Origin: Bradyrhizobium nitroreducens
Lineage (GTDB): Bacteria > Pseudomonadota > Alphaproteobacteria > Rhizobiales > Xanthobacteraceae
Length of the DNA stretch: 64,000 nt
Assembly (NCBI RefSeq): GCF_002776695.1
Contig: NZ_LFJC01000003.1
Coordinates: 6,413,235-6,477,234 of the forward strand
Direction: 5' to 3'
In this document: piece after piece, positions 26,262 to 34,972 of the stretch
Numbering within the stretch: position 1 is the first letter of the stretch
Layout of the letters: every line of letters begins with the position of its first letter
Program-made: the position numbers and the translations under genes
Notes under the pieces: generated by a model
The model's input: the letters and a program-made list of their open reading frames with translations, nothing else
Told to the model about the DNA's origin: nothing
Databases searched by the model: none

Positions 26262-28451
26262 TCAATCACGAGGCTCGGGGAAGTCGGCACTCTCGGAACG
26301 CGGGTCGTTGTCTACTAATGGCCGTAATCGGCTTCTCATTATCGGCCGCGGTGCGCCACCGGCTGGCTTGCTAACCCGATCATTTTTAAACTCGCGGGCC
26401 CTGTCAAATGTCGCAGCAGGCTCCCGTGACGTCGTTCCCGCCATCCAGAGCGAAAGCTGCTCGAATTTATCCGTTGCCGTCTTGTAAAAGGCTCGGGCTC
26501 CATATGGCGCGGGGTAGCCCAGCTTTTCCTTCGCCATGCCATCGATCATATCATCGAGAAGGGATTCACGGCGCTCAACCGCCGCTGCATCAGAGGCACG
26601 CCGCGAGCGAGCAAAGCGGCGCGACATGTCCTCGAATGAAGCCATGAAGCCCCTGAACCGAACCCAGCGATGATTTGCGAACATGGGTTCGCTTAGGCCA
26701 CCGGTTTCGGGATCGGTATTCTCGTTTGGATCGAACCTGGACGCGATTAGCATGCCCGCCGCTCGCCCGCGCAAATCGAGATCAGCAATCACTTTCGCGC
26801 TCATGTCAAGGTTCAATCCGCCTTCATCATCGCGAAGAGCTATGTTCACAACTCGATCCCGAACACCGGGCGCCAACAGCATTTGATTATCGCTCCAGTA
26901 CCTGGCCGTGTTCACGAGCGTGGCCGCGAATGAAAGGACACCCGTACCGGGCTTCGTATCGAACGCCGTGAATGGAGCCGGTATGAATTGGTTTCCTTGT
27001 GCGACGGAAACAAAGCCCCAGACTTTGTCGTGGGGCGCGGGATCAGTCGCTGTCGTGACGTCGGGCCGGTTCGCGGCAGTACGCGAAGCGGCTCCCGGCT
27101 GGGAGATCGGCTTGGCAAGCGCTTGCTCGACCTCCGCGGGATCGTCTTCCTCATCATCTACGCGATTGGTCGATAGCGCGCTCGGGCTCTCTGCGTCGAA
27201 ATCGACGAGGTTCAAACAAAAGGTCGGGCGCGACGGGATCGGGCTGTCGAAGAAGTGGATCGGAAAGTTCGAGGTCAGCCCGCCATCCGAAAACCAGACG
27301 CGGCGAAGTGGGATGTAACCGCTTTCTCCCTTTCCCTTATTGAAGTCCGGCGTCATCAACGGCAACGCAGACAAAAGGACAGGGAAACTCAAGGAGAGCC
27401 GCGCGCCGAACACAATGGGCAAGTCCTGAGGCCGCGGGAGCCGAATGACGTCGGACCTCGGCTCGACACGCTTATCGTAGTCGCCGCAAGAATTGATCAT
27501 CCATTCGACAATCGAAGACGGGAAATATGCGCTGAGAACATCGATTTCGATGTAGAGAGGTGAAGGTGTCTCAAGAAAGGGAAGCTGGACCGTGCGGTTC
27601 CGGCTAATATCGCTTGCGATCATTGCAAGCTCAATCTCGCGAGGCGAATGGGGACTGATCGAAGATGGGCCTCCCCCTGGCTGCTGCAGCGACCAAAGCT
27701 GACCGAACGTGAGTGGACCGCCGGCGACTGATCGTCCAGCAGCATCCTGCACCGCCCGATGCATCCACGGCGTCAGCCCTTCGAAGTCCGGGCGTTTGAT
27801 GGTCTTGGGATCAGGCGATGCGCGGCCGGTACAAATCCCGTATTGGTTAGATCGCCAGGCAAGGAGCCATTGCCGCTTCAGCATCAACAAGGTCGAGGCG
27901 CACCAAACCACAAGAGACGAAGCGATGGTCATTGCCAACGCCAGCGCTGACAACAGGAGCGACTGTAGACTTCCGCTCAACAGTAGCCACAGAAAAACCA
28001 ACAGGCCTGCGACAAAACTCAACGCCAAGGGAAGCGCGATTTGCCAATAAGAGCAGGTAATGCCGATGATCTGGAATGCCTGCTTGATCCGTGCGCCTTG
28101 AGCGAAAAGCGGTGTTACCAACGCCAATAGCGTCCTGGTCGCTGGTTCCGGTGTGAACAAATGAAACAGGCGCGTGTGCCCGTCGGCCGCCGCTTCGCCG
28201 AGCGTTTTCGGCAGCGTTCTTACGATCTCAAAGGCGTTCGGGTTTTTCCCAGTTTGGCGTCCGTATTCAGCGGCAGCTGTCACGGCCGCCGCGATCGCGC
28301 CGACAGATGTCCCGCCAATAGATCGGAAGCGGAATTTGCGCGCGATCATCGCCAAAGCGCCAGGATAGATAATCCCGCTCGTGACACCGCCGGCCATGAC
28401 GATGTCACACTCAAGACGAGGGGAATCGCGTTCACTTTCCGGTAACATCAA
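26262..28451 (-). CDS. Patatin-like phospholipase with central membrane segments
   Basis: 729 aa. Patatin motifs: oxyanion-hole GGVTSG (21-26), nucleophile elbow GGTSVGA with S49, and the catalytic Asp of SDGGLTSNFPI (D389). The insertion between the two halves holds two or three hydrophobic segments (about 131-158 and 165-192), so the enzyme is probably membrane-bound. Patatin lipases are frequent membrane-attacking effectors in bacterial defence systems. It is followed on the same strand by the nuclease-like gene that actually lies upstream (28477-29814, 25-bp gap), implying one operon. Housekeeping lipid turnover is the alternative. Confidence 0.85.
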   Translation of the reverse strand: MMLPESERDSPRLECDIVMAGGVTSGIIYPGALAMIARKFRFRSIGGTSVGAIAAAVTAAAEYGRQTGKNPNAFEIVRTLPKTLGEAAADGHTRLFHLFTPEPATRTLLALVTPLFAQGARIKQAFQIIGITCSYWQIALPLALSFVAGLLVFLWLLLSGSLQSLLLSALALAMTIASSLVVWCASTLLMLKRQWLLAWRSNQYGICTGRASPDPKTIKRPDFEGLTPWMHRAVQDAAGRSVAGGPLTFGQLWSLQQPGGGPSSISPHSPREIELAMIASDISRNRTVQLPFLETPSPLYIEIDVLSAYFPSSIVEWMINSCGDYDKRVEPRSDVIRLPRPQDLPIVFGARLSLSFPVLLSALPLMTPDFNKGKGESGYIPLRRVWFSDGGLTSNFPIHFFDSPIPSRPTFCLNLVDFDAESPSALSTNRVDDEEDDPAEVEQALAKPISQPGAASRTAANRPDVTTATDPAPHDKVWGFVSVAQGNQFIPAPFTAFDTKPGTGVLSFAATLVNTARYWSDNQMLLAPGVRDRVVNIALRDDEGGLNLDMSAKVIADLDLRGRAAGMLIASRFDPNENTDPETGGLSEPMFANHRWVRFRGFMASFEDMSRRFARSRRASDAAAVERRESLLDDMIDGMAKEKLGYPAPYGARAFYKTATDKFEQLSLWMAGTTSREPAATFDRAREFKNDRVSKPAGGAPRPIMRSRLRPLVDNDPRSESADFPEPRD

Positions 28452-28476
28452 TCCACCCTCAAATCCGATCTCTAAC

Positions 28477-29814
28477 TCAGACCCAATCGCCCTTGATCAA
28501 ATCCCACGTTTTGTAGTGCGCCCCCCCGGGAGGGTGCACGTACGCAAACCCGTCGCCCTGCATGATCACCGGCACGGCCACTTCCGCCGTTCCCCCAGCG
28601 GGAGCGAGAGGAAGATCAACGGTCGCAGGCGGGCCTGAGCGATTGGCGGCAGCAGCTCGGAGTATCGCTTCCACCGACGGAGCATAGATGCCGTAACTCC
28701 ATGGTCCATTCGGACCGCCGAAGATCGGTGGATCGCTATAATGGACCCGAAACTCCTGGAATTGTGCCTCCTCCTTGAGCTCACCTTCCGATCCGCCTGC
28801 AAGAATACTGCGCAAAAACGCAGCCGCGTTGCCGGCGCCGCAAATCAGAAAAAGGTTCTCATAGTTTGCGAACGCAATCCGGCCACTCGGCTCTGCGCGC
28901 TCGCCTTCGCGGCGTCCTTCGCCTTCGCCGCCGCCACCTCCGCCACCGCCACGTTTTTGCTGGACGGGTTGCTGAAATTGTTGCTTCACGTACTCTTGCT
29001 GAATTTTCCTCTCTTGCTGCTGCGGCTGTGGCTGCGAAAGGCGTATCCTCCTGACGCCACCAACAGCTGCCGCTGAAAGTGACGCAGGCTGCGGTTCGAC
29101 CCCGACCGTTTGAGGGCTGGCGATCGCAAGGCGCGATTCTTGAGTACCTGGAACCGATCCAAAGGAAATCGCAAAACCGTTCGCAACGGTTAGGCCCACC
29201 GGTTGTGCTCCGATGAAATCTTCGACCTGCTCCTTGAAGGCTGAGCGTGCGCGACGATTGACGGCTGCCTCTTGCGCTTCCGTAGCCGATAGGCTGCCCT
29301 TTGCCTCGACGATCACGACGCTGCCAGCGTCAAAGCCGTGCTGGCTTCCGGGATCATAGACATAGTCTGGCGTTTTCCTGGAGGTTCCCGCGCCGGAGCT
29401 TTGCCAAAGCTTGAGCTCAGCCGCGTTGGCACGCCAATGGAAGCCGAGGCTTTCCATCGTCAAATCCGCAACCGCAGCGCCGACATTGCCAGCCATGGAG
29501 GGGCGCTCGTCATCGGGAAGAGCATTCAATGCGGTGACGAACGACAACACTTCCGTGTCTTCATCAATGAAGGTGTTGATGCCCTCCGCCCGGGTTAGGG
29601 CATACCGCGTGAGATATTTTTCCCGCTTTTCCGAGGACAGCCCCTCCACTTGGACTTGCATGCCTCGCGTTCGGGTCACCGACAGGACGAACTGCTCCCA
29701 ACCGAATTCGATCAACTCCGGCAGAGAGACGCCGCTGATGTCTTTAGCGATGGCGTGCGTCAGCGAGATGATGTTGACATTGGGAATATTTTTCTTGGCT
29801 GGTACCCAGGTCAT
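28477..29814 (-). CDS. Hypothetical protein with nuclease-like N-terminus and Q/G-rich linker
   Basis: 445 aa, no certain family. Residues 149-172 have PDY (D150) followed by a hydrophobic strand ending VEAKG (E170, K172), matching the D-(E)xK core of PD-(D/E)XK nucleases. A glutamine-rich stretch (roughly 250-285) and a run of eight glycines then link to a C-terminal globular domain of about 150 residues. It is the first gene of the pair with the patatin lipase. The nuclease call is an inference from the motif; a structural or immunity role remains possible. Confidence 0.55.
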   Translation of the reverse strand: MTWVPAKKNIPNVNIISLTHAIAKDISGVSLPELIEFGWEQFVLSVTRTRGMQVQVEGLSSEKREKYLTRYALTRAEGINTFIDEDTEVLSFVTALNALPDDERPSMAGNVGAAVADLTMESLGFHWRANAAELKLWQSSGAGTSRKTPDYVYDPGSQHGFDAGSVVIVEAKGSLSATEAQEAAVNRRARSAFKEQVEDFIGAQPVGLTVANGFAISFGSVPGTQESRLAIASPQTVGVEPQPASLSAAAVGGVRRIRLSQPQPQQQERKIQQEYVKQQFQQPVQQKRGGGGGGGGEGEGRREGERAEPSGRIAFANYENLFLICGAGNAAAFLRSILAGGSEGELKEEAQFQEFRVHYSDPPIFGGPNGPWSYGIYAPSVEAILRAAAANRSGPPATVDLPLAPAGGTAEVAVPVIMQGDGFAYVHPPGGAHYKTWDLIKGDWV

Positions 29815-29863
29815 TGCTTCCTCCCTTTGGAATCAATCCCGATCTGAATAGAAATAGCTTCCA

Positions 29864-31120
29864 CTAAAACTGAAGCGTGGCCTTTGACGGACAATGATCC
29901 GAGATCGCAAGCAAGGGGTCAGAATGGCTTTGGCCAGCCGGCCGCGTTCCGCCGAAGCGTCCAATGGCAAGCTTGGTGGCAGAGTACGGTACAGAAATGC
30001 TCGCACTGACGAGCATCTGATCCAGTCCGATGGGATTACGACAACCGAGGCTATCCGCCTTGGTCAATGGTTTGAGTGCGTCTTGATCAAAGAGTTCACG
30101 CTTGGAGCGTTCGCAGAGTTGCTTGGCGACCGGGTTGACCTGGCATTCCGGCTCCAGGTGGAGAAGGGCGCTGGACGCAGGGGCGCCGTCGTTGACCTCG
30201 CCATAGAGGCTGCGGACCAGGACGCCGGCTGGAAGCGGGGAAGCGGGATCACTTCCGTCTGAGCGAACAGCAGATTTCGCGATCGAATTCTTCTCGTGCG
30301 AGAGATTACGGTTGAAGTCGCCCATCAGAACGACGGGCATGGTTGCCGAACTCGCTTCGAGCCAATCCTCAAGTGGGTGCATTTGCTTTTGCAGAATGGC
30401 ACAGGCGTCGCCGCCACCATCAAGCTTGCCGCGGTCTTCGAGCGGGCTCACGCAGGAGGATTTGAGATGCACGGTCATGACGCGCAGGGGCTTGCCGTCG
30501 ATCTGCAAGGTCAGAGATAACCCCGGCCGCACCTGATCGGTAGCAGCGAGATCCGGGAGGGAGAGGGGCGCAATGACGCTGCACTCGGAGCCCGTTCCAA
30601 GAGTCCTTTTCCAGGCGATCGCGAGCCGCTGGACCTTGAACGTGTCGAACGAGCAGATCTCGTAATCGGCGCCGTTGTTAGGCAGAACCTCGCGCACGGC
30701 CGTGGCACCGCTGACCTCCTGGAAGGTGATGATGTCGGGATCGAGGTTCGTTCGGATGAAGTCCTGGAGTTGCTGGGCGCGCTTCTGGTAAGCGGCTTCG
30801 GTCACTGGCACGATCTTGAAGCCGGCCTGGTAGACGTCACATGGTGGTTTTATGGCGATGTCCCATTTGATCTTGGCGTTCCGTCCCCATTTGAGTTCCC
30901 AGCCCGGCTTGGTCGCTCCCGTCGTTGAGGGCTCAAACAATCCACTCGCGGGATTGAGGGAAAAAGGCTGGCCGCAATCACGAATCCACTCCTTCGCCTC
31001 GGCCTGACTGAGATGCCACCCGAGATTCCACGTCGCAATCCGAATGTCTCGTGCGTGAGCGACCGGCGCTGTGCCAAGAAGGACGGCCAGGGCGAACAGG
31101 ACATTTCGGCGACCAATCAT
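29864..31120 (-). CDS. Secreted endonuclease/exonuclease/phosphatase (EEP) family protein
   Basis: 418 aa from ATG at 31120, which is preceded by GGAG and starts a good signal peptide (MIGRRNVLFALAVLLGTA, cleaved after AHA). EEP motifs: RIATWNLGW at the mature N-terminus, ITFQEVSG with the metal Glu, VLMGDFNRNL with the catalytic Asp/Asn, and SDHCPSKATL near the C-terminus with the catalytic Asp-His. Such enzymes cut DNA/RNA or phosphate esters of sphingolipids and inositol lipids. The signal peptide puts it in the periplasm or outside. It is codirectional with the patatin pair and may share their role. Confidence 0.88.
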   Translation of the reverse strand: MIGRRNVLFALAVLLGTAPVAHARDIRIATWNLGWHLSQAEAKEWIRDCGQPFSLNPASGLFEPSTTGATKPGWELKWGRNAKIKWDIAIKPPCDVYQAGFKIVPVTEAAYQKRAQQLQDFIRTNLDPDIITFQEVSGATAVREVLPNNGADYEICSFDTFKVQRLAIAWKRTLGTGSECSVIAPLSLPDLAATDQVRPGLSLTLQIDGKPLRVMTVHLKSSCVSPLEDRGKLDGGGDACAILQKQMHPLEDWLEASSATMPVVLMGDFNRNLSHEKNSIAKSAVRSDGSDPASPLPAGVLVRSLYGEVNDGAPASSALLHLEPECQVNPVAKQLCERSKRELFDQDALKPLTKADSLGCRNPIGLDQMLVSASISVPYSATKLAIGRFGGTRPAGQSHSDPLLAISDHCPSKATLQF

Positions 31121-31443
31121 CGTAGTGCTCCAGAGATTCATGCCAAGGTGGCCTATTCAACTTGAGGCGACCGCACCTGGTGCAGGTTTCCTTTGGCTTT
31201 CAGGGGTTGCATGCCGGCGGGGTGGATGGGATCCCGGCTACCAGCGACACAGCCGTTGGGAAGCTTGCCGATAGCACCCTCCCCGCCCAAGACGCTCTCG
31301 CGCGTCGCCTTTCGATCGATGCCCCATGCGTGCTCGATGGCAATGGAAATGGCTCATTCTGGTCGAAGGCGATGCTGCAAAACTGCAAAAAGCAAAATCA
31401 AACAAAGTTGAGACTATGAATCACCAGCAGTAGACCGCTGGTC

Positions 31444-33189
31444 CTACAGGCCGCGCTCCCTCGCGAGGGAGGCCTTGGTGCCCTTTTTGTAAGCGTCCTT
31501 CACCCACTCATCCCGCGTTTTCTTGAGGATGAGAGGATCCGCCTCGGAGCCCGGCTTCGGCTTCTTGCCCGCCTTTTCGTGGGTCCTGTTCCAGATCGCG
31601 CGGGCACGGTAGTGATTGTAGAGCCGCATCAACTCGGCAACATAGGCTTGGGCCAGCTGCGTGTTGCCCTTGATCTCAAGGACATTTTCGTCGTTGGAGT
31701 TTTCCGATGCCTTGCTGAAGTTCGGCGAGCCCGTGTAGATCGTGGGCGCGTCCGTATCCCCATCGATCACGATGAATTTGTGGTGCACGTGGATCGGCGG
31801 CGGGCCGCCGGATCTCTTCTTTGCAGCTTTTTTTGCAGGCTTTGCTTTGCCTTTTGGGGCGGAGGCGTCAAAGGGCGAGGTATCGATGGTCTTGAGCTCG
31901 GGAAGGAAACCGCGTGGCGCGTTGGTCCCAAAAGCGGCGTAGGGTAGCGTATCGGGGTTATTCTGCGAGCGGTGGAAAATGGTCGCGGCGATCTCCGGAA
32001 GCTTGCGCTTCTCGCCCTTCTTAGTTGGCTTGTCGGGATCATCGATGCTGTTGAGAAGCCCGTAGATAAGGTGTTTTGGAGAGTCTCCCTTGGCAAAGAT
32101 CGCCTCCATGAGATCCTTGTCGGAGGCCGTGTACATGCAAAACAGCACTGAGGACTTCGCCTTCTTGACCGCCTCGGTCACCGTGTTGAGAAATTTTCGG
32201 CTTTCGCCGGGCTCGGGCAAAAAGAAGACGCGCAGTTCAGTGCCGTCGACGTCTGTGACGTCGTTCCAGTCCGGCGGGTCCATATCTTTCTTGCCGAGAT
32301 TCTTGGCCAGCACGTTCGCGCGCTCGGCATACAGGGCGGCAAGTTCACGGGAATGGATGATATGAAGGAGGTTGGCCTGGATCGTTTGGGCTTCCGGCGT
32401 AAAATTCATCGAACCCACCAAAACCGCCTGCTCGTGCTTTTTCCGATAGGAGATGATGAACTTGTCGTGCATCAGCTTGGAAATCGCATCGCGCTTGTGG
32501 ATCGAAATGTTGGGCCGCGCGGCCGCGATCTGAAGCGCTGCGGCTCGGGATTTTGTGTCATCAGCTTTGTCGAAATAGATGATTGAGCCGCGCCCTTTGA
32601 AGGCTTCGAAAGCCGGGATGATCCACCGGTTATCCGATAGATGATAGATGGCGCATTCAAAGGCATCGCTCTCGCTAAGGATCTGAGGAACGGCGTTTTG
32701 CAGGCCGTTGGCTAGCCAATCCATCCGCTTCTCAAGCGGCTTGTCCTTTTGCTTGGCAAAACTCTGCGCACTAATGACGGCACGGTTGAAGTAGGTGGCG
32801 ATCTGCCCTTGGAGGGGCTTGGGCACCGTTACGGCCTTTTTGCCGGCCGCCGCGTGCTGTAGCTGCAGATCGCCCGGCCCGGTGCCAAGGACAGGAATGA
32901 TCGTATACTCGAAGCTCCGGCCCTGGTCGTCGAGATTGATCCCGCCGTCCCACCAGTTGAACTTCTGGATGGGCGCCTTGTCGCTCCCCTTCGGGGCGGC
33001 TTCCTCCGCGAGAGGCACAAAGTCGAGCTTGTTGAAGAGGAATTGCGGCTTTCCGTCGCGCCCATAACCGGGATTGCGCTGAATGGCGAACCCAAGGAAA
33101 TCGTCGTGTTCGGCGCCGGCTTTCCAGTCGAACGTCAAGAGCACGCAGCTCGGGCTAGCATAAGCTTTGACCGTCACCGCCGTGACCAT
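31444..33189 (-). CDS. Phospholipase D-like (HKD) protein
   Basis: 581 aa from ATG at 33189, preceded by GGGGGAG. Two HxK motifs are present: MHDKFIISY (H241, K243) followed by GSMNFT, and VHHKFIVIDGD in the C-terminal half followed by TGSPNFS and ENVLEI. Two HKD half-sites per chain form one PLD active site that hydrolyses phosphodiesters of lipids or nucleic acids. An N-terminal domain of about 100 residues (rich in Gly/Asp/Trp) is of unknown fold. There is no signal peptide, so a cytoplasmic nuclease or lipase is likely. It is divergent from the SLOG gene, with 129 bp between the two starts. Confidence 0.87.
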   Translation of the reverse strand: MVTAVTVKAYASPSCVLLTFDWKAGAEHDDFLGFAIQRNPGYGRDGKPQFLFNKLDFVPLAEEAAPKGSDKAPIQKFNWWDGGINLDDQGRSFEYTIIPVLGTGPGDLQLQHAAAGKKAVTVPKPLQGQIATYFNRAVISAQSFAKQKDKPLEKRMDWLANGLQNAVPQILSESDAFECAIYHLSDNRWIIPAFEAFKGRGSIIYFDKADDTKSRAAALQIAAARPNISIHKRDAISKLMHDKFIISYRKKHEQAVLVGSMNFTPEAQTIQANLLHIIHSRELAALYAERANVLAKNLGKKDMDPPDWNDVTDVDGTELRVFFLPEPGESRKFLNTVTEAVKKAKSSVLFCMYTASDKDLMEAIFAKGDSPKHLIYGLLNSIDDPDKPTKKGEKRKLPEIAATIFHRSQNNPDTLPYAAFGTNAPRGFLPELKTIDTSPFDASAPKGKAKPAKKAAKKRSGGPPPIHVHHKFIVIDGDTDAPTIYTGSPNFSKASENSNDENVLEIKGNTQLAQAYVAELMRLYNHYRARAIWNRTHEKAGKKPKPGSEADPLILKKTRDEWVKDAYKKGTKASLARERGL

Positions 33190-33318
33190 GATCGCTCCCC
33201 CCGCTTCGAGGCGCATCATGCACGAATACGACGCTCGCGCAATACGTGCGTACGGTGTATAACGCCCGTTGAAGCGTGCGCTGAATTACTTTTGTCATAT
33301 TCGCCGGAGGTTTTTGTG

Positions 33319-34428
33319 ATGGGCATCATTGTGCCTAGCCAACTGTACAACGCTCAGGACTTGCTCGGAGGCTTCAACCCATGGGACCCCATGGGCTTCA
33401 CGCTCTCCCGGGACTTTGCGATTTACCGCGAATTCGCAACCGACGGCGGGCCGGTGCCGACGTCACTCGCCGTCCGCGCCGCGCAAGCTGCGCACGACGC
33501 CGCCATTGCCGATGCCCTACGTATTTTTTTGAAAACCGTTCAACGGCCACTGGTCGGCGTGATGGGAGGTCACAGTCTTCCCCGCGACCATGCGGCCTAT
33601 AAGGCGATTGCTTATTTGGCGCGCGATCTTGCCCGCGCGCGCTTTCTCTTGGTCACGGGCGGAGGGCCGGGGGTGATGGAGGCCGCCCATCTCGGCGTCG
33701 CTTTTTCTTCGACCGAGAGTGTTGGGCCGCTCGACGAGGCGATCGGCCTTCTAAGTGCGGTACCGAGAGCGCCCATTCTGGATGACCTTTTTACCGACAC
33801 CTGGACCATCAAGGACGAAAAGCTCGGTGCCATCGACGACGCGCGCAAATGGCTCAAAGTCGCACTCGAGGCGCGCGCCAAGGCCCCCGATATTCTTCCG
33901 GTCAGCCTCGCTATCCCGACCTGGCTCTACGGTGCCGAGCCAACGATGCCCTTCGCGACCCATTATGCGAAGTATTTTCAGAACAGCCTGCGGGAAGAGG
34001 CTCTCGTCAATAATTCGCGCGCCGGGATCGTGTATGGCCGGCGCGGCGGTGGAACCATGCGCGAGGTATACCAGGACGTTGAGCGGAATTACTACGCGAA
34101 AACGCTCGAGGAAGTGACCCCGATGATTTTCTTCGATCCCGACAAGTATTGGGAAACGGACCCCGTCATGGGTGATACGCGAGCCACATCGCCCGGCATC
34201 AATGTGAAACCGACGATCCGTCCGATTTTGGCGCTCGGTCTTGTCTCTGACAATCGACCCAAGAAGGAAGTTGAGGCGTGCCTTGATGAGAAGCTTCTCT
34301 TCACTACGGATCATCCATCCATCATGAAAGCGCTTCGCGGCCACGAGAAAACGTCCCAGCAAAATCTCACTTTCGCGCTCGCGGCGGAGCCGCTCAAATT
34401 CGGAACCCTGCGCATGAACCGGCGGTAG
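33319..34428 (+). CDS. SLOG/LOG-family Rossmannoid protein
   Basis: 369 aa from ATG at 33319, with GGAGG nine bases before it; the longer frame from 33043 overlaps the PLD gene. Motifs of the LOG/SLOG superfamily: VGVMGGHSLPRD, then LLVTGGGPGVMEAA (111-123), then GIVYGRRGGGTMREV (236-250), the last matching the PGGxGTxxE nucleotide-binding loop. LOG enzymes release cytokinin bases from nucleotides, and SLOG domains in conflict systems are thought to bind nucleotide second messengers. Beside PLD, EEP, patatin and nuclease-like genes, the sensor reading is attractive but unproven. Confidence 0.8.
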   Translation: MGIIVPSQLYNAQDLLGGFNPWDPMGFTLSRDFAIYREFATDGGPVPTSLAVRAAQAAHDAAIADALRIFLKTVQRPLVGVMGGHSLPRDHAAYKAIAYLARDLARARFLLVTGGGPGVMEAAHLGVAFSSTESVGPLDEAIGLLSAVPRAPILDDLFTDTWTIKDEKLGAIDDARKWLKVALEARAKAPDILPVSLAIPTWLYGAEPTMPFATHYAKYFQNSLREEALVNNSRAGIVYGRRGGGTMREVYQDVERNYYAKTLEEVTPMIFFDPDKYWETDPVMGDTRATSPGINVKPTIRPILALGLVSDNRPKKEVEACLDEKLLFTTDHPSIMKALRGHEKTSQQNLTFALAAEPLKFGTLRMNRR

Positions 34429-34557
34429 CGACGAACGTGCGCGGAGACTCCGACCGTCTTTAAGTAGAGGAGAGTCCCCGATCAGATGCCGAGAACGGCG
34501 CCTGTCGGTCGCACGCGAATATTCGGTGTTAATAACATATAGGCGTATGCACCCTAC

Positions 34558-34960
34558 TTGACACTCTTACATCCGGCTATCCGAGAGAGTGCGTGGAACG
34601 GCGTGGTGCGCAGCTCAAATTCCACGTCGCATAATGATCTTGTCAACGCTGTCAGGGGAGCCTTCGTCGCTATCGAGGAGGCCGTTCGGTCGGCCGGTGG
34701 GTATGCGTTCACAGAATACGGCGAGCGCCTGATGAAAAAAAGCATTCGATCCCGATACCGGTCCAATGGGCGACCGGGATACAAGCAAGCCCAAGGCTGA
34801 ACGCGAAGGTCTGCAAACACTTTTCATCGGCGCGATGAATACATACCGGAACCCGATCTCTCACCGCTCGCTGGTGCTGGAGGTCGAGGAGGCAAAAGAT
34901 CAGCTGCTGCTCGCCTCGCATCTTCTGCGCATCGTCGATGCGCGCAGGCCGAGGCCCTGA
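34558..34960 (+). pseudogene. TIGR02391-family protein, frameshifted at an A7 tract
   Basis: Two overlapping frames together give a complete TIGR02391 domain: the first (from TTG 34558) has LHPAIRESAWNGVV and AFVAIEEAVRSAGGYAF, and the second has GLQTLFIGAMNTYRNPISH and LLLASHLLRIVDARR. They join cleanly if the run of seven A at 34735-34741 is read as six (LMKKAFDPDTGPM). The break is therefore one extra A in a homopolymer. It could be a true mutation, a sequencing error, or transcriptional slippage on A7. The family is often found in defence islands and next to restriction genes; its function is unknown. Confidence 0.75.
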
Positions 34961-34972
34961 GGGACAGGCACT

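Noticed and set aside
33043..33318. N-terminal extension of the SLOG protein
   Set aside because: Lies over the start of the PLD gene; ATG at 33319 has a clear GGAGG.
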